Shown: one piece after another, positions 1-5,891 of the stretch | Layout: each line of letters opens with the position of its first letter | Numbering within the stretch: position 1 is the first letter of the stretch | Origin: Cyclobacteriaceae bacterium | GTDB taxonomy: Bacteria > Bacteroidota > Bacteroidia > Cytophagales > Cyclobacteriaceae | Assembly: GCA_030637245.1 (NCBI GenBank) | Contig: DAOVVI010000121.1 | Coordinates: 1 to 5,891 of the forward strand | Direction: 5' to 3' | DNA length: 5,891 bases | Translations under genes and position numbers: made by a program | The notes under the pieces: model-generated | Seen by the model: the letters and a program-made list of their open reading frames with translations, nothing else | Databases searched by the model: none | Told to the model about the DNA's origin: nothing

Positions 1-1133
1 CCGGACCTGAGGATGGGCCAATGCCTGCAACCTGCTGGACGTGTAAAAGCCCGGATGTGCCAAGATTGATGAATGATATTGGTGTGAAGGAATTTTATAT
101 GGGAAAATGGTCGCGACACGGTGAAGAAATTGTGAATCCGATCGGATGTGCTGATTGCCATAATGAAAAAACCATGGATTTACAGATTTCAAGACCTGCC
201 CTTGTAGAGGCATTTGAAAGACAGGGAAAAGACATCAGCGAGGCAACCCACCAGGAAATGAGATCATTGGTCTGCGCTCAATGCCATGTAGAATATTACT
301 TTAATAAGAAAAAACCATTCGAAGGGGTACCATACCTGACTTTTCCATGGGATAATGGATTAACTGTTGAAGATATGGAAAAGTACTATGATGATATCAA
401 TTTTAGTGATTGGACTCACTCATTGAGTAAAGCACCGATGATCAAAGCACAGCATCCCGGATACGAAGTATTCAAAACAGGAATTCATGCGAGACGAGGC
501 GTATCATGTGCTGATTGCCACATGCCATATAAATCTGAAGGAGGGGTAAAGTTCACAGATCATAAGATCCAAAGCCCATTAAATAATATCGCCAATAGCT
601 GCCAGGTATGTCACAGGGAAAGTGAAGAAGAGCTGACGAACAGTGTATATGCAAATATGGATAGGGTACTGGAGATACGTGGAAATTTAGAACATTTGCT
701 AGTGAAAGCGCATTTGGAAGCTGAGTTTGCCTGGAAATTAGGAGCTTCTGATGCTCAAATGAAGGGTGTGCTTATTGACATCCGGCATGCACAATGGAGG
801 TGGGACTATGCTGCTGCCAGCCATGGGGGAGCATTCCATGCCCCAGTGGAAACTTTGAGAATTATCAGCACTGCTATTCAGAAAGCGCAGGAAGCAAGAT
901 TGAAAATAGCATCTGTTGTATTTGAACTTGGCCATAAAAATGAAATCCCATTAGCCGATGTGAGCACGAAAGCAAAAGCCCAGGCTTACATAGGCTTAGA
1001 TATGGAAAAACTCATTCAGGAGAAGAAAAAATTCCTTGAAGAGCTGCTGCCGGAATGGAGGAAAGCAGCTAAAAAGCGTGAAGACGCTATGCCGCAGTAT
1101 GAACTAAAAACCAATGCAGTATCATTGAAATAG
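1..1133 (+). CDS. nrfA: Cytochrome c552 nitrite reductase NrfA (ammonia-forming), 5'-truncated by window edge
   Basis: This periplasmic pentaheme enzyme reduces nitrite to ammonium with six electrons. The reading frame is open from base 3 and enters from the left. Counting from the Met at base 21, the catalytic heme motif CWTCK lies at residues 5-9, with lysine replacing histidine as the iron ligand, a hallmark of NrfA. Four bis-His heme motifs follow: CADCH 43-47, CAQCH 85-89, CADCH 163-167 and CQVCH 194-198. Glu91-Tyr92 and Lys142/Gln144/His145 match the calcium ligands and the active-site Tyr and His of known enzymes; the Lys indicates the calcium-dependent type. By alignment from memory, about 120 residues are missing, including the signal peptide and the substrate-binding Arg. 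The base-21 Met is therefore internal and not a start. The frame ends with tandem TAG TAA. An nrfH-like quinol dehydrogenase partner may lie upstream, outside the window. Confidence 0.97.
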   Translation, partial: GPEDGPMPATCWTCKSPDVPRLMNDIGVKEFYMGKWSRHGEEIVNPIGCADCHNEKTMDLQISRPALVEAFERQGKDISEATHQEMRSLVCAQCHVEYYFNKKKPFEGVPYLTFPWDNGLTVEDMEKYYDDINFSDWTHSLSKAPMIKAQHPGYEVFKTGIHARRGVSCADCHMPYKSEGGVKFTDHKIQSPLNNIANSCQVCHRESEEELTNSVYANMDRVLEIRGNLEHLLVKAHLEAEFAWKLGASDAQMKGVLIDIRHAQWRWDYAAASHGGAFHAPVETLRIISTAIQKAQEARLKIASVVFELGHKNEIPLADVSTKAKAQAYIGLDMEKLIQEKKKFLEELLPEWRKAAKKREDAMPQYELKTNAVSLK

Positions 1134-1154
1134 TAATGTTGTATCGGATATAAG

Positions 1155-1190
1155 AAAGGCTGACCCCGGATGGGTTGGCCTTTTTTATTC
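1155..1190 (+). terminator. Intrinsic terminator of nrfA
   Basis: Bases 1155-1166 pair with 1172-1183, giving a 12-bp stem with two adjacent G-U pairs and a 5-base loop (CGGAT). A run of six T at 1181-1186 follows, partly used by the stem. It begins 22 bases after the nrfA stop, which indicates that nrfA is the last gene of its transcript. Confidence 0.88.
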
Positions 1191-1193
1191 TCT

Positions 1194-1223
1194 CCTCAGA
1201 GTTCTCAATGAGAAACTCCGAGG
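1194..1223. repeat. Imperfect palindromic repeat, left copy of hairpin part
   Basis: A 30-base hairpin: 1194-1206 pairs with 1210-1223 with one A-C mismatch (1198/1219), one bulged A (1213) and a 3-base loop. There is no T-run, so it does not look like a terminator. Bases 1198-1222 match 2084-2108 at 20 of 25 positions, so it belongs to the same repeat family as the element upstream of the RidA-like gene. The function is unknown; a REP-like or MITE-derived element is possible. Confidence 0.6.
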
Positions 1224-1296
1224 TAGTTACTAAATACTAAAAATTTAAATAGTAAGCGTAGTATCGAGAAGACCGACCGCATGTTCACCTCCACAG

Positions 1297-1360
1297 AAGA
1301 GTCTCCGGATATGGAACCTTGAGACATAACTCAACATGATAAAGGTAGAATTTCAGAGTT
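1297..1360 (+). repeat. Intergenic repeat, left copy
   Basis: The copy begins with AAGAGTCTCC-G-GATATG (1297-1313), which matches 2041-2057 at 16 of 17 positions. It continues through a weaker TTGnG...ATAA block to TTCAGAGTT at 1352-1360, identical to 2081-2089. The spacing between blocks differs by about eleven bases from the right copy, so the two copies have diverged by indels. It lies in the same orientation as the right copy, on the other side of the RidA-like gene. GTCTC (1301-1305) can pair with GAGAC (1321-1325) across a 15-base loop. Confidence 0.55.
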
Positions 1361-1418
1361 TTTGCTTTACAGGTAGGCTGGCTCTACAAGTAACAGACTG
1401 GAGTAAATTATTGAATAG

Positions 1419-1970
1419 TTATTCTCTTATCTGTACGATCATCTCTATTTCACATGCAATATTCGATGGGAGTGATCCCATTCCGACAGCGGCGCGAGCA
1501 TGCTTTCCTCTTTCTCCGAAAACCTTGACCATTAGGTCAGAGAATCCATTTATGACGGCAGGGTGACTTGTAAATGATGGATCGGCATTTACCATTCCAA
1601 GCACCTTTACTATCCTTTCGACTTTATTAAGATCACCAATCTGTGCCTTTAAGGCTGATAGTTGTTCTACCGCAGTCAACCTGGCAGCTTCATAACCTTG
1701 CTCTATTGTTAGATCAGCGCCAACTTTTCCCGTGACCATCGTTTCATCCGGCCTTCGCGGTCCCTTACCTGCCATAAAAACTAAATTTCCAGTTATAACT
1801 GAATTCACATAGTTGGCCACCGGTTTCGTTGGTTCACTCAGCTGTATGCCTAACTCTTTTATTCTTTCCTCGATATCGTAATCATATAACTTTTCAACAT
1901 TTTTGGTTTCCGGGCTTTTTGTATTGCAACCCAGCAGAATAATCAGGAGTAAAATAATAGCTTGTCTCAT
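1419..1970 (-). CDS. RidA/YjgF/UK114-family protein with lipoprotein signal peptide
   Basis: A 183-residue protein. Residues 1-15 form an Arg-containing hydrophobic segment ending L-L-G-C, which fits a signal peptidase II lipobox with Cys15 as the lipidated residue; about 20 polar linker residues follow. The RidA-like domain spans about residues 35-183, with the pattern LGIQL..P..P.ANYV, TGNLVFMAGKGP, TGKVGADLT and VINGFSDL. This resembles the longer RidA-like subfamily (cd02199 type) rather than canonical RidA of about 128 residues. Arg159 in HARAAVG and Glu174 align with E. coli RidA Arg105 and Glu120, which act in imine/enamine hydrolysis, so the fold could be active. The substrate is unknown. 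The ATG is the only plausible start: an in-frame stop lies about 30 bases upstream. AAAGGA sits two bases before it, closer than usual. The gene stands alone, convergent with nrfA and divergent from the phosphorylase gene. No terminator was found after it. Confidence 0.9.
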   Translation of the reverse strand: MRQAIILLLIILLGCNTKSPETKNVEKLYDYDIEERIKELGIQLSEPTKPVANYVNSVITGNLVFMAGKGPRRPDETMVTGKVGADLTIEQGYEAARLTAVEQLSALKAQIGDLNKVERIVKVLGMVNADPSFTSHPAVINGFSDLMVKVFGERGKHARAAVGMGSLPSNIACEIEMIVQIRE

Positions 1971-2040
1971 AGTCCTTTGTCTTTGTGATGATTGTTTTAT
2001 TTATAAACATAGTTAATTTTTTCGCATTTTTTCTCTTCCA

Positions 2041-2108
2041 AAGAGTCTCCAGATATGAGACTTTGCGGATAAGTGTAAAATTCAGAGTTCTTCATGAGTA
2101 ATTCTGAG
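2041..2108 (+). repeat. Intergenic repeat, right copy (two hairpins)
   Basis: The first part is AAGAGTCTCC-A-GATATG, in which AGTCTC (2044-2049) pairs perfectly with GAGACT (2057-2062) across a 7-base loop. The second part, 2083-2106, is an imperfect inverted repeat: 2083-2094 pairs with 2095-2106 with one mismatch and two G-U pairs if drawn as RNA, although the central bases must open as a loop. Both parts recur left of the RidA-like gene (1297-1360 and 1194-1223), but there in the opposite order and separated. The element lies in the divergent control region, 70 bases upstream of the RidA-like start. Confidence 0.6.
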
Positions 2109-2119
2109 TGGCATAACAT

Positions 2120-2151
2120 TTTGTTAATATACTATAAATCAATTAGTTTTA
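2120..2151 (+). promoter_or_regulatory. Candidate Bacteroidota-type promoter for the phosphorylase gene
   Basis: TTTG at 2120-2123 is followed after 20 bases by TAGTTTTA at 2144-2151. The Bacteroidota sigma-A consensus is TTTG, 19-21 bases, then TAnnTTTG, so only the final G differs. Transcription would start near 2158, leaving a leader of roughly 90 bases. In AT-rich DNA such matches can arise by chance. No equally good match was found for the minus-strand RidA-like gene. Confidence 0.4.
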
Positions 2152-2241
2152 TAAATGTATAAATGAGTGAAAGACAATAATATTCCGTCAATTTAGGTAG
2201 AACTTAGTCAGGTGAAAACCTCTCGCTCACCCCGGATAAAT

Positions 2242-2247
2242 AAAGGA
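2242..2247 (+). promoter_or_regulatory. Ribosome binding site deciding the phosphorylase start
   Basis: AAAGGA lies three bases before the ATG at 2251. The more upstream in-frame GTG at 2212 has no comparable purine-rich site, and neither does the ATG at 2275. This favours 2251 as the start, although Bacteroidota often initiate without a strong Shine-Dalgarno sequence. Confidence 0.5.
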
Positions 2248-2250
2248 AAA

Positions 2251-3045
2251 ATGAGTAAATCTGAACCTCCTATTATGCGCAATAAAAGGTATGACCATGC
2301 TTCATTGTTTGTGCCAGAAAACTTATTGCGAGAAGCAAGACGACAAAAAAACATTCCGGAAGGACAAATACCCCCTGTTTGCATTCTTGATCCCGACGGG
2401 GATATCGTCCACAATTTGCTTGCTTCTTGTAGGGCGAAAGTTAATCCATATTGGGCATGTTATCATACTAAGTTATACAACTTTGAATATGAGGGCATTG
2501 AGTTTGGGATTATTGGTTGTGCGGTAGGAGCTTCATTTGCGGTGTTAATTGCAGAGGAGTTATTTGTTTCCGGTTGTCAACTGTTGATTAGCGTTACTTC
2601 TTCCGGCCAAATTTTGCCCAGACAAAAAACGCCTTTTTTTGTATTGATTGAACGGGCTTTGAGAGATGAAGGCACAAGTTATCACTATTTACCCCCGTCT
2701 GATTATGCATACATTAACAAAGAATTATTGGCAATACTGGAGGATGCCTTCTCAGGGTTAACCATTTCAGTGAACAAGGGAGCTACCTGGACAACGGACG
2801 CCCCATTTCGGGAGACAGGCGTTGCCATAGAGCAAGCGCAATCACATGGCATTTTAGCTGTAGAAATGGAAGCGTCAGCGCTCTATGCTTTTGCTCAGGT
2901 TAGCCATAAAGCAGTGATTTGTTTTGCACACGTCACTAATCAGATGGGGAACATTGAGGGTGATTTTGAAAAAGGAGAAGCTAATGGCAGTGGAGATGCC
3001 CTGGAATTGATAGCCGCAACAGCCAAAACATGGCTATCCACATAA
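2251..3045 (+). CDS. Nucleoside phosphorylase-superfamily protein (PNP/UDP family)
   Basis: The 264-residue product belongs to the PNP/UDP phosphorylase superfamily (PF01048 type), whose members cleave N-glycosidic bonds of nucleosides with phosphate or water. Numbered from the ATG at 2251, a conserved N-terminal stretch FVPENLLREARRQK is followed by GCAVGAS (89-95), a core strand turn SVTSSGQ (114-120), RALRDEGTSYHY (135-146), TTDAPFRE (181-188) and VEMEAS (204-209). The VEMEAS segment is the superfamily ribose-binding signature; its Met-Glu pair normally contacts the sugar hydroxyls. There is no signal peptide or membrane segment, so it is probably cytoplasmic. The motifs do not fix the substrate, and both purine and uridine specificities exist in the superfamily. 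The frame could open at GTG 2212, adding 13 residues rich in Lys, Arg and Ser, but the ribosome site and the alignable region favour 2251. It is a single-gene unit between a divergent and a convergent neighbour. Confidence 0.88.
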   Translation: MSKSEPPIMRNKRYDHASLFVPENLLREARRQKNIPEGQIPPVCILDPDGDIVHNLLASCRAKVNPYWACYHTKLYNFEYEGIEFGIIGCAVGASFAVLIAEELFVSGCQLLISVTSSGQILPRQKTPFFVLIERALRDEGTSYHYLPPSDYAYINKELLAILEDAFSGLTISVNKGATWTTDAPFRETGVAIEQAQSHGILAVEMEASALYAFAQVSHKAVICFAHVTNQMGNIEGDFEKGEANGSGDALELIAATAKTWLST

Positions 3046-3185
3046 GTGAGTCCTTGCCGGAATTAGGTTAAACGAAGTGACCCTACGACCAAACGCTAAA
3101 GTAAGTGTCCGCATTTTTAGATGTCGTTGACGGTGTTAACAAAGGTTAGATGGTGTGAATGAGGCCTGAAGAAAATGATTAAGCA
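3046..3185. other. Convergent spacer, no recognisable element
   Basis: This lies between the ends of the phosphorylase gene (+) and the DUF4834-like gene (-). I saw no stem followed by a T-run on either strand. A small near-palindrome, GTTGAC-GGT-GTTAAC (3126-3140), has no T-run and is too short to interpret. Confidence 0.5.
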
Positions 3186-3422
3186 TTATTTTACTTCTTC
3201 GTAGTCGATGTATTCTCCGTCCTTTGATCCGGGCCTGTTTTTTGGCCTATTATCTTTGGGCATATGGTCAATATTAATTTCTCCTTCTCTTCGATGTTGC
3301 GCTGATTGACGAGGTGGTTGTTGTGGTTGACCTCCTAATATCTTAAATACAAAACTTCCAATAGTTTTGAAAATGTAATAAATAACCAGTCCGAATAATA
3401 CAATTTTTAATAATACTCCCAT
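3186..3422 (-). CDS. DUF4834-like small single-pass membrane protein
   Basis: A 78-residue protein of unknown function. Residues 3-18 are strongly hydrophobic, and the hydrophobic character continues to about residue 29 after a Lys-Thr break, giving one membrane-spanning helix. A Gln/Pro-rich linker (32-40), a basic, polar, probably disordered tail and an acidic end EYIDYEEVK follow. This architecture and the C-terminal motif resemble DUF4834 proteins, which I know mainly from Bacteroidota; the assignment is from memory. It starts six bases after the carB stop on the same strand, so the two are very likely co-transcribed and possibly translationally coupled. No clear Shine-Dalgarno sequence precedes the ATG. 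The close link with carB may only reflect operon packing and does not by itself show a role in carbamoyl phosphate synthesis. Confidence 0.8.
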   Translation of the reverse strand: MGVLLKIVLFGLVIYYIFKTIGSFVFKILGGQPQQPPRQSAQHRREGEINIDHMPKDNRPKNRPGSKDGEYIDYEEVK

Positions 3423-3428
3423 AAAGAA

Positions 3429-5891
3429 TTAACGACTTAAATACAGATTTCTTTCAGAATAAATATCCATAAAATAATCATCTAAAAGATCATCGATAAA
3501 ATATATTGACTCTCCTGTTGACTTCATCTCCGGTCCAAGCTCCTTATTTACATTCGGAAATTTATTGAATGAGAAAACCGGCTCTTTAATGGCATAACCC
3601 TTTTTTGTAGGGTTGAAATCAAAATCCTTCACCTTTTTCTCTCCCAACATTACCTTGGTAGCGTAATTTACATAAGGCTCATTGTAAGCTTTACTAATGA
3701 AAGGTACGGTTCTGGAAGCTCGTGGGTTTGCCTCAATGATATAAACTTTATCATCTTTTATGGCAAACTGAACGTTAATCAGTCCTACAGTATTCAATGC
3801 AAGCGCGATTTTTTTGGTATAGGCCACCATTTGTTGAACAACAAAATCACCCAAGTTATATGGAGGAAGTACCGCATATGAATCACCGGAATGAATCCCG
3901 GCCGGCTCTATATGTTGCATGATCCCTATGATATACACATCCTCTCCATCGCAAATTGCATCTGCCTCTGCTTCATAGGCTCCTTCGAGGAAGCGATCTA
4001 AAAGGACCAGATTCCCTGGAATATCTTTTAATATGTTCACCACATGAGATTCCAGCTCTTCCTCGTTGATTACAATCTTCATACTCTGTCCCCCCAAAAC
4101 ATAAGATGGTCTCACGAGTAAAGGAAATCCAATTTGCTTCGAAATCTCCAATGCATGATCTGCATTTTCAATTGTACCAAACTCAGGGTATGGGATATCA
4201 TTATCTTTTAACAATTGGCTAAAATGACCTCGGTCCTCAGCAAGGTCAAGGGATTTGAAGTCTGTGCCAATTATTTTTATTCCATACCGTTCCAGTTTCT
4301 CAGCAAGTTTTAATGCTGTTTGACCTCCAAGTTGTACGATAACGCCTTCTGGCTTTTCATGAAGTATGATATCGTAAATATGCTCCCAGAATACTGGCTC
4401 AAAATAAAGTTTGTCTGCTATATCCGGATCAGTAGAAACTGTTTCTGGATTGCAGTTGATCATGATGGCTTCGTAACCACATTCTTTTGTGGCTAATACT
4501 CCATGTACGCAGCAATAATCAAATTCAATTCCCTGACCAATCCTGTTTGGTCCGCTTCCAAGAATAATGATTTTCTTTTTATCGGAAGTCGGGGATTCAT
4601 TTTCTTCGGCAAAAGTAGAATAAAAGTAAGGCGTCTGAGCTTCAAATTCCGCAGCACAGGTATCGACCAGTTTGTACACCCTTTTAATCCCCATCTCCGT
4701 ACGTTTCTTGTGTACCTGGCTTTCAAGGCACCCAATCAAATGGGCAATTTGCCGGTCTGCATATCCCTTTTCTTTGGCTTCTCTCATGAGTTCATGAGGA
4801 ATGGTATCCAGGGTATATTTTTCAATTTCCCTTTCCAGCCAGATCAACTCTTCAATCTGGGCCAAAAACCATTTGTCGATTTTTGTCGCTTGTTGAATGG
4901 TTTTGAAAGGAATTCCCAACTTGAACGCATCATAAACATGGAATAGTCTATTCCAACTTGGATTTGATAGGCTTTTTAGGATCAGGTCACGATCTCTTAG
5001 TTCCTTGGCATCGGCACCCAGTCCGTTTCTTTTAATTTCTAATGATTGGCACGCCTTCTGTAATGCCTCCTGGAAATTACGCCCAATACCCATGACTTCT
5101 CCAACAGATTTCATGGATAAACCAAGCCTTCTGTCAGACCCCTTGAATTTATCAAAATTCCATCGTGGGATTTTAACGATCACATAATCCAGAGCAGGTT
5201 CGAAATAGGCAGGTGTTGTTTGCGTAATCTGATTATTTAGCTCATCAAGATTGTACCCTATCGCTAATTTAGCCGCGACTTTTGCTATTGGATAACCCGT
5301 AGCTTTTGATGCCAGGGCAGATGATCGGGATACACGGGGATTGATCTCTATTCCTATAATTGATTCATCCTCCGGATTTACAGCAAATTGTACATTACAA
5401 CCTCCTGCAAATTTTCCAATGCTGTTCATCATTTTAATGGCCAAATCCCGCATATGCTGGTAAGTAGTATCTGCCAAAGTCATCGCAGGAGCAACAGTAA
5501 TTGAATCGCCGGTATGAAGGCCCATCGGGTCAAAGTTCTCAATGGAACAAATAATGATCACATTGCCATTGTTATCCCTTAAAAGTTCAAGCTCATATTC
5601 TTTCCAACCCAGAATACTTTTCTCAATCAAAACTTCATGAATTGGTGAAGTGTGAAGCCCGCTGTCAAGGGCTTTTTCAAATTCCTCTGCATTATGAACA
5701 AATCCTCCTCCTGATCCACCAAGGGTAAAAGAAGGTCTGATAACTAACGGAAATCCAATTTCCTGTGCAATTTCCTTTCCCTGAAGAAATGATGTGGCCG
5801 TTTTACCTTCACAGACGCCTACACCAATTTCTTTCATTTTCAGCCTAAATTTCTCCCGGTCTTCTGTGGTTTCTATTGCTTTGATATCTAC
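3429..5891 (-). CDS. carB: Carbamoyl-phosphate synthase large subunit, 5'-truncated by window edge, short form without C-terminal allosteric domain
   Basis: CarB makes carbamoyl phosphate from bicarbonate, two ATP and ammonia supplied by the CarA glutaminase, feeding pyrimidine and arginine synthesis. The frame is open to the right edge; the visible 820 residues begin VDIKAIETTEDREKF, matching E. coli from about residue 118, so about 117 residues are missing. Numbered from the edge, the first ATP-grasp half keeps Arg12, Arg52, Glu98, Gln168, Glu182, Asn184 and Arg186 (E. coli 129, 169, 215, 285, 299, 301, 303). An oligomerization region follows, then the second half starting at GSGPNRIGQG, with Arg594, Glu720, Asn722 and Arg724 (E. 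coli 715, 841, 843, 845). Both catalytic sites therefore look intact. The protein stops shortly after GPEMKSTGES, with the tail SERNLYLSR, at about E. coli position 940. The MGS-like domain that binds UMP, IMP and part of the ornithine site is absent. I recall similar short CarBs in other Bacteroidota, so this is probably clade-typical and not a mutation. The Met at 5837 is internal. Confidence 0.96.
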   Translation of the reverse strand, partial: VDIKAIETTEDREKFRLKMKEIGVGVCEGKTATSFLQGKEIAQEIGFPLVIRPSFTLGGSGGGFVHNAEEFEKALDSGLHTSPIHEVLIEKSILGWKEYELELLRDNNGNVIIICSIENFDPMGLHTGDSITVAPAMTLADTTYQHMRDLAIKMMNSIGKFAGGCNVQFAVNPEDESIIGIEINPRVSRSSALASKATGYPIAKVAAKLAIGYNLDELNNQITQTTPAYFEPALDYVIVKIPRWNFDKFKGSDRRLGLSMKSVGEVMGIGRNFQEALQKACQSLEIKRNGLGADAKELRDRDLILKSLSNPSWNRLFHVYDAFKLGIPFKTIQQATKIDKWFLAQIEELIWLEREIEKYTLDTIPHELMREAKEKGYADRQIAHLIGCLESQVHKKRTEMGIKRVYKLVDTCAAEFEAQTPYFYSTFAEENESPTSDKKKIIILGSGPNRIGQGIEFDYCCVHGVLATKECGYEAIMINCNPETVSTDPDIADKLYFEPVFWEHIYDIILHEKPEGVIVQLGGQTALKLAEKLERYGIKIIGTDFKSLDLAEDRGHFSQLLKDNDIPYPEFGTIENADHALEISKQIGFPLLVRPSYVLGGQSMKIVINEEELESHVVNILKDIPGNLVLLDRFLEGAYEAEADAICDGEDVYIIGIMQHIEPAGIHSGDSYAVLPPYNLGDFVVQQMVAYTKKIALALNTVGLINVQFAIKDDKVYIIEANPRASRTVPFISKAYNEPYVNYATKVMLGEKKVKDFDFNPTKKGYAIKEPVFSFNKFPNVNKELGPEMKSTGESIYFIDDLLDDYFMDIYSERNLYLSR

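Noticed and set aside
21..23. ATG at 21 as the start of nrfA
   Set aside because: It falls only four residues before the catalytic heme motif, well inside the mature protein; the frame is open upstream to the window edge and a signal peptide would be required.
1336..1566. A 76-codon open frame on the plus strand overlapping the end of the RidA-like gene
   Set aside because: Most of it is antisense to the conserved RidA C-terminus, it begins inside a repeat copy, and the protein resembles nothing I know.
1994..2022. Minus-strand TATGTTTA or TAACTATG as the promoter of the RidA-like gene
   Set aside because: Each has one mismatch to TAnnTTTG, but the nearest upstream TTTG is 27 or 23 bases away, outside the usual 19-21.
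3021..3035. AGCCA-AAACA-TGGCT hairpin near the end of the phosphorylase gene as a terminator
   Set aside because: It has only five base pairs, lies inside the coding sequence and has no T-run after it.
3429..3500. Early stop in carB as a frameshift or pseudogene
   Set aside because: The tail after the last conserved motif looks like a genuine protein end, no remnant of the missing domain follows, and a gene starts six bases later.
4503..4946. A 147-codon open frame on the plus strand opposite carB
   Set aside because: It lies entirely antisense to well-conserved CarB coding sequence, and its translation shows no recognisable domain, so it is a shadow frame.

Overview
The window looks like an ordinary chromosomal stretch of a Bacteroidota bacterium, most likely in the Cytophagia/Flavobacteriia range. 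The reasons are AT-rich spacers, a DUF4834-type small membrane protein, a short CarB ending in a typical Bacteroidota-style tail, and a candidate promoter fitting the TTTG / TAnnTTTG pattern of that phylum. The lineage is inferred from family recognition, not from a search.

Layout from left to right: (1) The 3' two-thirds of nrfA (+), the pentaheme ammonia-forming nitrite reductase, which runs in from the left edge and ends at tandem stops followed by a good intrinsic terminator. (2) A 285-base spacer holding an imperfect hairpin and one copy of an intergenic repeat. (3) A RidA/YjgF-like gene (-) with a lipoprotein-type signal peptide, convergent with nrfA. (4) A 280-base divergent spacer with a second repeat copy and a candidate promoter. 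(5) A nucleoside phosphorylase-superfamily gene (+). (6) A short convergent spacer with no clear terminator. (7) A 78-residue DUF4834-like membrane protein gene and (8) carB, both on the minus strand. carB is upstream, six bases from the small gene, and runs off the right edge without its N-terminus.

The genes do not form one pathway. nrfA belongs to respiratory or detoxifying nitrite reduction in the periplasm. carB makes carbamoyl phosphate for pyrimidines and arginine and appears co-transcribed with the DUF4834 gene. The RidA-like and phosphorylase genes are single-gene units that share a divergent control region.

I found no evidence for a new multi-gene system. The points most worth a second look are the related palindromic repeats on both sides of the RidA-like gene, the predicted export of a RidA-fold protein, and a CarB that stops cleanly where the allosteric domain would begin.
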